From assembly GCA_016934195.1 (NCBI GenBank), contig JAFGTJ010000318.1, positions 1 through 40,137 on the forward strand: a stretch of DNA of 40,137 nucleotides. The letters are read 5' to 3'. Made by a program: the position numbers and the translations under genes. Positions 29,599 through 37,236 of the stretch are shown here, piece by piece (the stretch's first letter is position 1; the number at the start of each line of letters is the position of its first letter). The notes beneath the pieces were generated by a model. It was given only the letters and a program-made list of their open reading frames with translations. It was not told the origin of the DNA and did no database searches. The stretch comes from Anaerolineae bacterium. GTDB lineage: Bacteria > Chloroflexota > Anaerolineae > Aggregatilineales > Aggregatilineaceae.

Positions 29599-30531
29599 GT
29601 GGCTGATATCATCAAAACGGACGACATTCAGATAGCCGAGCGTCCGAAGCGCCGCCCGGAATGGATCAAGGTGCGCGCGCCCAGCGGCGAGACGTATGAA
29701 ATGGTGCGCGGGTTAATGCGTGGCAAGCAGCTTCACACCGTCTGTGAAGAGGCGATGTGTCCCAATATTGGCGAGTGTTGGGGTAGTGGGACGGCCACGT
29801 TTTTGATGCTGGGCGATGTATGCACCCGGTCATGCCGGTTTTGCGACATCGCAACCGGGCGTCCGGCTCCGCTGGACTGGCAGGAGCCGAATCGCGTCGC
29901 GGAGTCGGTCCGGTCGATGAATCTGCGCCATGTGGTGATTACGAGTGTGAACCGGGATGAGCGCAAGGACGGCGGCGCGCCGATTTTCGCCATGGTGATC
30001 GAACGTATCCGGCAGGTGCAGCCGGGGTGCAGCATCGAGGTGCTGATCCCTGATTTTAAGGGACGTCCCGAAGCGCTCAAGATCGTGATGGATGCGCAGC
30101 CGGAAATCCTGAATCACAACGTCGAGACGGTGCCGCGCCTGTTCCGGCAGGTGCAGCCCCAGGATCATTATGAGTGGGCCGAGGCTACGCTGCGTAACGC
30201 GAAGGCGATGGATCCGTTGGTATTGACCAAGAGCGGCATTATGGTTGGTCTGGGCGAAACGTTCGACGAAGTGGTCACGGTGATGGAAGACCTCGCACAG
30301 TGGGGCGTCAATATTCTCACCATCGGGCAGTATTTGCAGCCGAGCAAAAAGCATATGCCCATCGACCGTTATTACACGCCGGACGAATTTGAGGAATTCA
30401 AGCGGATCGGCCTGGAATTGGGATTCAAGTGGATCGAGTCAGGACCGCTGGTGCGCAGCAGTTACCACGCGGAGCAGCAGGTCCGCCAGCTTTCCCAACT
30501 GAACCATTTTCGTCTGCGTGAGCAGGGTTAG
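29599..30531 (+). CDS. lipA: Lipoyl synthase
   Basis: [40 protein letters not shown]: both LipA cysteine motifs, including radical-SAM CxxxCxxC. GTG start. Confidence 0.98.
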   Translation: MADIIKTDDIQIAERPKRRPEWIKVRAPSGETYEMVRGLMRGKQLHTVCEEAMCPNIGECWGSGTATFLMLGDVCTRSCRFCDIATGRPAPLDWQEPNRVAESVRSMNLRHVVITSVNRDERKDGGAPIFAMVIERIRQVQPGCSIEVLIPDFKGRPEALKIVMDAQPEILNHNVETVPRLFRQVQPQDHYEWAEATLRNAKAMDPLVLTKSGIMVGLGETFDEVVTVMEDLAQWGVNILTIGQYLQPSKKHMPIDRYYTPDEFEEFKRIGLELGFKWIESGPLVRSSYHAEQQVRQLSQLNHFRLREQG

Positions 30532-30551
30532 GGTCTTGTGCCCTGAAAAAG

Positions 30552-30583
30552 AAAACGCCGGGGACCTGTCTCCGGCGTTTTTT
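30552..30583 (+). terminator. Rho-independent terminator of lipA
   Basis: aaaacgccgg-ggacctgtc-tccggcgtttttt: GC-rich stem followed by a T run. Confidence 0.85.
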
Positions 30584-30603
30584 CGTTGCTGGAGTATGCG
30601 AAT

Positions 30604-31791
30604 TTACGACTCGATGATTTTATCATCGATGAGCTGCTGCTGCACGCGCTGACCGCGTGGATCAAAGGCAAAGAAGGGCGCGTGAAGCTGGAATTCCATG
30701 TCTTGCATGGCGCGTCCGGCCCGGTTTTTCTCGATGGTGAAGACCACCCAATCCCGGTATTGGCGGGCCTGGTATGGGTTGAACGCGACATGTTCTTTTG
30801 ACAGAATGTGATATTTGTTGTTCATGATCACGGCGATATCGCACTCGTAGTCCAGCGCCGAAGACCCGCGCAGGTGGAACAAATGCAGGCGGTTGGCTTT
30901 TAACCCTTCGCGGTCGGCGGCGACGATGGCCCAGACCGGCACGCCCAATGCCAGCGCGATGTCTTTCAGGCCCTCGACCACAATCGTGACTTTTTCGCCT
31001 TCGTCGGTGGCGCGTTCGGGGTGGATGGCGACTTTTTGCAGGTAGTCCACGAAGACCGTGACGTTGCCGCCAGTTGCGTCACACAGTCGGGCGGTCATTT
31101 CTCGGATGGAACGCAGTGTTGTGACTGCCGGACTCGCTTTCACCAGGATGAGCCGGTCGGCGTAGCGGTTCATGCGGGCCAACGCCATTGACGTTCTGGC
31201 GTTTTCGCGCAGAATGCCTTGCAGCGATCCACCGCTGTCGCCGCCGCGCAGCGTGCTTTTGGCGCGTTCGGCGATGATCACGTCGTACAGGTCTTTGAGT
31301 CGGATACCGCCCTTCGCGTCAATTTCTGGCGGGTTGACGCTTTCCAGGCAGAGCAGGCGGTTCATGAGGTGGGTTTCAGTGTGTTCGTAGGACAGGTAGA
31401 AAGCAAACTGTCCGCCGCGCATGGCGACGTTTCGGGCGATTTGCAGGGTGGCGATGGTCTTGCCGATTCCCTGCGCGCCGCCCAGGAGGATCAATTCAGT
31501 TTTGCGCAGTCCGCCCCCGATCATGCCGTCCAGTGGATCAAACCCGGTGGGCAAAGGAACGTATTCGGTCAGGTCGCCGCGTACCACCATGTCATTGGCT
31601 TCACCCATCACTTGCGCCAGCGTGCGGGGCATGTGGGCTGCATTGCGGTTGGTGCGCTTATGCGATACTTGCCGCCGGGGTTCGCTGTATTGGGCGTCAT
31701 CATGGGTATAATTTTGCGGCGTGACGTCAGGCGTTTGCGAACTCGATGCGGGTTTGTCTGCCATGTCATCGTGGAAACGTCGTGTTGCCAT
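30604..31791 (-). CDS. Stand-alone DnaB C-terminal-like (RecA-fold) ATPase
   Basis: TGFDPLDGMIGGGLRKTELILLGGAQGIGKTIATLQIARNVA; VTVFVDYLQKV; HLRGSSALDYECDIAVIMNN...FTIEKNRAGR. No recognisable DnaB N-terminal domain. Confidence 0.85.
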   Translation of the reverse strand: MATRRFHDDMADKPASSSQTPDVTPQNYTHDDAQYSEPRRQVSHKRTNRNAAHMPRTLAQVMGEANDMVVRGDLTEYVPLPTGFDPLDGMIGGGLRKTELILLGGAQGIGKTIATLQIARNVAMRGGQFAFYLSYEHTETHLMNRLLCLESVNPPEIDAKGGIRLKDLYDVIIAERAKSTLRGGDSGGSLQGILRENARTSMALARMNRYADRLILVKASPAVTTLRSIREMTARLCDATGGNVTVFVDYLQKVAIHPERATDEGEKVTIVVEGLKDIALALGVPVWAIVAADREGLKANRLHLFHLRGSSALDYECDIAVIMNNKYHILSKEHVAFNPYQARQYRDWVVFTIEKNRAGRAMQDMEFQLHAPFFAFDPRGQRVQQQLIDDKIIES

Positions 31792-31827
31792 AACTTTATA
31801 CGTTCCTTTGTGTATTGTGTTTCTATG

Positions 31828-31856
31828 ATTCTACAGGTGTCATGAAATCTGTGCAA
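31828..31856 (-). promoter_or_regulatory. Putative promoter for the DnaB-like gene
   Basis: Minus strand TTGCAC (31856-31851), 17 bp, TAGAAT (31833-31828). Confidence 0.4.
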
Positions 31857-31971
31857 TAAGCGTTCGTTTGATTAGGGCGATCTTCTGGTTAGTTCCTGGT
31901 ATATTTGCGATGAGGAGTTGGTCTTGTGCTATACTTCTACGTGATTGATTTGTAAAGGTACGGTTGGAATC

Positions 31972-34089
31972 ATGACAGCTATCTCAGATGTTCAATCCGA
32001 AACACAGCCCGCTGTAAATCTGCGCGCTCCTGAGCTTTACATTAACCGTGAGCTTGGCATGTTGGAGTTCAATTACCGGGTGCTGGAAGAAGCGCTTGAT
32101 CCGAAACTGCCCCTCTTGGAGCGGGTGAAATTTTTAGCGATCTTTGCTAATAATCTGGACGAATTCTTTATGATCCGTGTTTCCGGGCTGCGCGAACAGG
32201 TGGCCGCCGGGGTGGTAGAGACGCCTGCCGACGGGTTGACGCCTGCCCAGCAGTTATCCGCGATTCGCAAACGCCTGATCCCGATGTTTGAGGCGCAGTA
32301 CCGCTGTTTGCGCGATGATGTGCTGCCCAAATTGCAGGAGCACAATATTTTTCTGGTCACGTATGACGAATTGACCGAGGATCGCAAAGAGGCGCTGCAA
32401 CTGTACTTCGAGAGCGAAATTTTCCCGGTATTGACGCCACTGGCGGTTGATCCGGGTCGTCCGTTCCCGCACATCTCGAATTTGAGTCTGAATCTGGCTG
32501 TGCTGCTGCAAGATGAGGCGGAGCACCAACGTTTTGCGCGCGTCAAAGTGCCGCAAACACTGCCCCGTATCATCCCGGTACATGAGATTGCCAGCAAGTA
32601 TTTAGGGAAGCGTGTTGGCAAGCGCCAGTTATTTGTTTTGTTGGAAGACATTATCGCGGCCAATCTCGAAACGCTCTTTCCGGGAATGCGCATTCTGGAA
32701 TCACATCCGTTCCGTGTCACGCGCAATGCCGATATGGAGATTGAAGAGGACGAAGCCTCGGATTTGCTGGAAACCATCGAAGCCGGGGTGCGCCAGCGCC
32801 GGTTTGGTCGCGTGGTGCGCCTGGAAGTGCGCACCGATATTCCTCAATTTTTGCTTGATATGCTGAAAGAGTATCTGAACGTCGAGCGGTCGGATATCTA
32901 TCATTTGCACGGCAGCCCATTGGGGATGAGCCAGCTATTTGAACTGGCCTCGATTGACGTGCCTGAACTCAAGTTTGCGCCGTATATGCCGCAGCGGTTG
33001 CCCATGTTTGATCATGAGGACGACTTGTTCTCCCTCATTCGCAAGCAGGATATTTTGCTGTATCACCCTTATGATTCATTCACGCCGGTTGTGCAGTTTT
33101 TCCGGGCCGCTGCCCACGATCCGAAGGTGCTGGCGATCAAAACGACGTTATACCGGGTGGGAAATAATTCACCGATTGTTAATGCGCTGCTCGAAGCTCA
33201 GGAAAACGGCAAACAGGTCGCGGTGCTGGTCGAACTGAAGGCGCGTTTTGACGAGGAGAATAACATCGTGTGGGCGCGCAAATTGGAGGCGCAGGGCGTT
33301 CATGTGGTGTATGGATTGTTAGGCTTGAAAACGCATTGCAAGGTGGCATTGGTTGTGAGGCGCGAGGATGACGGACTGCGGCGCTATATTCACCTGAGCA
33401 CCGGCAATTACAACGCCACAACTGCGCGCATTTACAGCGATGTCGGTTTATTGACCTGCCGCAACGATCTTGGCGCGGATGCCAGTGAGTTATTCAACCG
33501 TCTGACCGGGTACGCGCCGAATGCGACTTATCATAAGCTGCTGGTTGCGCCGGAATACTTGCGGGAACGCTTTGACCAGTTAATTCGGCGTGAGATCGAT
33601 CATGCGCGTGAGGGACGTCCTACCCACATCATTTTTAAAATGAATGCGCTGGTTGACGCAAAAATTATCCGGCGTTTGTACGAAGCGTCGATGGCGGGCG
33701 TTAAAATTGACCTGTTGGTACGTGGCATTTGTTGCTTGCGCCCTGGCCTTGAGGGGATCAGCGAAAATATCCGCGTGACGAGCGTGGTCGGTCGGTTCCT
33801 TGAACACCCGCGCATCTATTATTTTGCCAACGGCGGCCAGTCCGAAGTGTATATGGGGAGCGCGGACTTGATGCCGCGCAATCTGGATCGCCGGGTGGAG
33901 ACGATCTTCCCGGTCGAAGATGAAGCTTTGAAACGCCGCATCATTGACGAGATTCTGGCGATTGAGATGGTGGATAACGTCCAGGCTCGTGAACTGCAAT
34001 CAGACGGCAGCTATACACGGCTCAAGCCGGGGGATGGTGATACACCGCTTAACAGCCAGTCCTGGTTTATGGAGCAAACGCGCAGTTAG
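31972..34089 (+). CDS. ppk1: Polyphosphate kinase 1
   Basis: INRELGMLEFNYRVLEEALDPKLPLLERVKFLAIFANNLDEFFMIRVSGL; GLKTHCKVALVVRRE; HLSTGNYNATTARIYSDVGLLT; RGICCLRPG; GSADLMPRNLDRRVE. Confidence 0.98.
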   Translation: MTAISDVQSETQPAVNLRAPELYINRELGMLEFNYRVLEEALDPKLPLLERVKFLAIFANNLDEFFMIRVSGLREQVAAGVVETPADGLTPAQQLSAIRKRLIPMFEAQYRCLRDDVLPKLQEHNIFLVTYDELTEDRKEALQLYFESEIFPVLTPLAVDPGRPFPHISNLSLNLAVLLQDEAEHQRFARVKVPQTLPRIIPVHEIASKYLGKRVGKRQLFVLLEDIIAANLETLFPGMRILESHPFRVTRNADMEIEEDEASDLLETIEAGVRQRRFGRVVRLEVRTDIPQFLLDMLKEYLNVERSDIYHLHGSPLGMSQLFELASIDVPELKFAPYMPQRLPMFDHEDDLFSLIRKQDILLYHPYDSFTPVVQFFRAAAHDPKVLAIKTTLYRVGNNSPIVNALLEAQENGKQVAVLVELKARFDEENNIVWARKLEAQGVHVVYGLLGLKTHCKVALVVRREDDGLRRYIHLSTGNYNATTARIYSDVGLLTCRNDLGADASELFNRLTGYAPNATYHKLLVAPEYLRERFDQLIRREIDHAREGRPTHIIFKMNALVDAKIIRRLYEASMAGVKIDLLVRGICCLRPGLEGISENIRVTSVVGRFLEHPRIYYFANGGQSEVYMGSADLMPRNLDRRVETIFPVEDEALKRRIIDEILAIEMVDNVQARELQSDGSYTRLKPGDGDTPLNSQSWFMEQTRS

Positions 34090-36443
34090 TATATCCAGAG
34101 CGTTTGCCCATCCGTGACCATTTCAACCGTGCCGTGCTGATCTGTTCGATAGACCGGCACGGTTTTTATGTCTTCCAGACGTTGGAGCGTTTGATCGGAC
34201 GGCAGATTCGAGCGGTTGCCCGCCCCGACGATCACGACGGCGGCTTGCGGCGATACGGCCCGGAGAAACGCGGCAGGATTCGCGTCGTCGTCGCCGTGCG
34301 AGGGGAGTTCCAGTACCGTGCTGCCCACGTACCAGCCGGCTTTGCTCAGCGCGTCTTCGGCTTTTGTGCTCAGGTCAGGCGTAATCAGGAACGCGGTATC
34401 CCCATAACTTACCCGAATGATCATGCCCTCGTCTTCGATTTTGGCGTCGGTGTTTGGTGATGTTTGCGGGTGCAAAATTTCCAGCAGGACGTGATCGCCT
34501 GTTTCTAAGCGATATCCCGCTGTGACCGGCAGGACTTCGATATTGTGTTTTTTCCATGCCTGGACCAGCGCTTGGTAGCTGTCACTGTCGGCGACGTGAC
34601 CGTTGGTCAGCGCTAATTGCACATCGTAACGATCCAGCAGGGCTGGAATCGCGCTGATGGCGGTGGTTTTGGGCTGTGTGACGATCAACAGGTCGAGGTC
34701 CCGATCCCAGAAAGGCATTTGATCCCCGACGGCGCTGCGCAGTTGCGTTGGATTGGGACCCCCATCGATCAGAATTTGCGCGCCGTTGGGTGTTTGAATC
34801 AGGACGGCGTGACCGTGCCCTACGTCCAAAAACCAGACGTGCAGTTTACCGTCGGGCTGCTGCCATGCCATGAGCCATACCAGGATGGCTACGATCACTC
34901 CCACGATAATAACGGTATAGGCCGTGATGCGCTGGCGGAGTAAGCGGAACAGGTCCGCGCGATCTTCGGGATGTTGGATCATCATCAAGGCCAGCACGAG
35001 CAGGGCGCTGTAAAATCCCCAGGCATATGAGGACGAGAAGTCCACGTTCACCGATGCCCACTCCACTTTACTGAGCGCGCGCACGACTTCGATGGTGTAG
35101 GTCAGCGGAATCCAGACCACCCAGGCCAGCAGTTCGCCCAATGTGGACCAGATCATACCGACCAACACGGCCAGCCAACCGACCGTCATAATGTAGGACT
35201 GTACCGGCACGATCAGGATATTTGCCAGCAGCGATATAGCCGACAGCCGCCCGAAGTAGACCAGGATCAGCGGCGTTGTCGTGATCTGGGCGGCGAGACT
35301 GACGGCAATTGGTTCACTGAGCCACTGTGTTACCTTTCGCGCGGTATCCTGCGCAAAGACGAGGCGCAGCAGTTTTTCCAGCCAACGGGTGAAAATGTCG
35401 CCAAACAGGATCAAACCCGCCGTCGCCGCGATACTGAGTTGGAAACCCACATCCCACAGCGTCAGCGGATTCCACGCGGTCATCAGCCAGATGGCGAACG
35501 CCAGCGACGTGAGGCCATACGTTTTACGGCCCAATTGCGAGGCCATCACTGCCAGCCCGCCCATGATCGCGGCACGGACGACCGCCGGGTCAGCCCCCAC
35601 GAACAGGGTATACACGCCGACCCCGATCATCGTAACCCATCCGGCCCGCCGTTTGCCGAGTCCGGGTTCGAGCAGTTTCATCAGGACCCCGATCACGACG
35701 ATGATGTTAGCCCCGGAAATGGCGATGACGTGAGAGGTTCCGGTCCGGTTGAAGGCTTCGCGCACGTCATCGGAAATGCTGCTTTCGACGCCGAGCAGGA
35801 TTCCGCTCAGCAGCGGCGCTTGCGGGCTGGGCAGCAGGCGATCAATGGTCTGTTGGGCGCGTTCTTTGAGTTTGTACATCGCCGCATACCAGGGTTGGCC
35901 CTGGTCGTGTTCCAGGATGTCCACCTGGGCGTTAGGGATCATGGCGTGGATGCCGCGCCGGGCGAGATAATCCCGGTACGAAAAATCATCGAATTCCGGT
36001 GGCGTGAGCAGTTGGCCGCTGACGCGCACCCGGTCGCCATAACTGTATTCGCCATAGCGCGGCGCTTGAATCAGGATGCGTCCCTGAGCGGGATTGTAAG
36101 TGTCACCATCTTGCAGGGATTCGACTTCGATGTGCAGGTTGACGTGTTTATCGCGCACATCGGCGTCCTGAGCGATCAGGCCCGTCAGCGTGACGTAGCC
36201 GGAGTCCGTGTAGTGTTGGATGTGGTTCGCCGGGAGCGGGCGGGTGGCCCAGGCATAGCGTCCTGCGCCCAACATGAACAAGGCGGCACATAACAGTCCC
36301 AGACGGTGGGAGCGGCGGCGGCGAACCACGTAAGCTAAAACAAAACTGCCCGCTGCCAACGCCAGCCATACCCCGGTCGGTGATTCGCGGGGAGCAAAAA
36401 AGATTCCGGCGGCCCAGGCAGCAACCAGGTAAAGAAGTGTCAT
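34086..36443 (-). CDS. comEC: ComEC/Rec2-type DNA internalization protein
   Basis: DUF4131-like N-term; GILLGVESSISDDVREAFNRTGTSHVIAISGANIIVVIGVLMKLL ComEC signature; C-terminal MBL-like region. Confidence 0.93.
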   Translation of the reverse strand: MTLLYLVAAWAAGIFFAPRESPTGVWLALAAGSFVLAYVVRRRRSHRLGLLCAALFMLGAGRYAWATRPLPANHIQHYTDSGYVTLTGLIAQDADVRDKHVNLHIEVESLQDGDTYNPAQGRILIQAPRYGEYSYGDRVRVSGQLLTPPEFDDFSYRDYLARRGIHAMIPNAQVDILEHDQGQPWYAAMYKLKERAQQTIDRLLPSPQAPLLSGILLGVESSISDDVREAFNRTGTSHVIAISGANIIVVIGVLMKLLEPGLGKRRAGWVTMIGVGVYTLFVGADPAVVRAAIMGGLAVMASQLGRKTYGLTSLAFAIWLMTAWNPLTLWDVGFQLSIAATAGLILFGDIFTRWLEKLLRLVFAQDTARKVTQWLSEPIAVSLAAQITTTPLILVYFGRLSAISLLANILIVPVQSYIMTVGWLAVLVGMIWSTLGELLAWVVWIPLTYTIEVVRALSKVEWASVNVDFSSSYAWGFYSALLVLALMMIQHPEDRADLFRLLRQRITAYTVIIVGVIVAILVWLMAWQQPDGKLHVWFLDVGHGHAVLIQTPNGAQILIDGGPNPTQLRSAVGDQMPFWDRDLDLLIVTQPKTTAISAIPALLDRYDVQLALTNGHVADSDSYQALVQAWKKHNIEVLPVTAGYRLETGDHVLLEILHPQTSPNTDAKIEDEGMIIRVSYGDTAFLITPDLSTKAEDALSKAGWYVGSTVLELPSHGDDDANPAAFLRAVSPQAAVVIVGAGNRSNLPSDQTLQRLEDIKTVPVYRTDQHGTVEMVTDGQTLWIY

Positions 36444-37126
36444 CGTTTCAATGTCTGGTAGAAACTATCAATAGCTTGTTCGAGCGTGAGATCACTGGTA
36501 TCGAGATACACCGCGTCCGGCGTGCGGAGCAGGGGAGCCACGTCGCGCTGGCTGTCTGTTTCGTCGCGTTTGCGCAGCCCTTCGCGGATTTCGTCCAGAT
36601 CGGCGGGTTCGCCATTTTTTAAGCGCTGCTGGTAGCGCCGTTCGGCGCGTTGGTCCAGGCTGGCGTCAATGTAGATTTTGATATCGGCGTCCGGCAGGAC
36701 AACGGTAGCGATATCACGTCCGGCCATGATCACGTTGCCGCGCGCGGCGATGGAGCGTTGAGCGTCCAGCAGCGCGGCGCGCACGCCGGGATTGGCGGCG
36801 ACGGCGGATACATTAGCGTCCACCTGGGGCGCGTGAATGTCCAGGGTGATGTCGCGCCCATCGGCCAGCAGCGTATACTGGCGTCCGTCGGCGGCGAGAT
36901 CGGGCGTCATGTCGAGCTGCGCGCGCCGCGCCAATGTTGTAACGGCCTCGGCGTTGTGTACGTCAATATTTTCTTCCAGGGCCAACAGCGTCACGGCGCG
37001 ATAAAATGCGCCCGTATCCACAAACAAATACCCGATCCGTTTGGCGACGGCGAAGGATACCGCGCTTTTACCCGATCCGGCGGGACCATCGACTGCAATA
37101 GTGCTTGGTAATAACAAGATGCACTC
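36440..37126 (-). CDS. cmk: Cytidylate kinase
   Basis: STIAVDGPAGSGKSAVSFAVAKRIGYLFVDTGAFYRAVTLLAL; IMAGRDIATVVLPDADIKIYIDASLDQRAERRYQQ. Its stop overlaps the comEC start (ATGA, 36440-36443). Confidence 0.97.
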   Translation of the reverse strand, partial: ECILLLPSTIAVDGPAGSGKSAVSFAVAKRIGYLFVDTGAFYRAVTLLALEENIDVHNAEAVTTLARRAQLDMTPDLAADGRQYTLLADGRDITLDIHAPQVDANVSAVAANPGVRAALLDAQRSIAARGNVIMAGRDIATVVLPDADIKIYIDASLDQRAERRYQQRLKNGEPADLDEIREGLRKRDETDSQRDVAPLLRTPDAVYLDTSDLTLEQAIDSFYQTLKR

Positions 37127-37236
37127 CATAACGATGTGTGATGCACAAAACTTTCCCAACTATACCATCGCTGCGCTTGCGATGCACTACCCCGTGCCGT
37201 AAAATCACTGGCAGATATCGAGTCGGAGGTGTGGGT

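Noticed and set aside
30604-31791. DnaB-like protein as evidence of a prophage or plasmid replication module
   Set aside because: Neighbours on both sides (lipA, ppk1) are chromosomal housekeeping genes and no other replication or phage genes are present.
35439-36293. 284 aa plus-strand ORF opposite comEC
   Set aside because: Antisense shadow ORF; the comEC reading frame is clearly coding.
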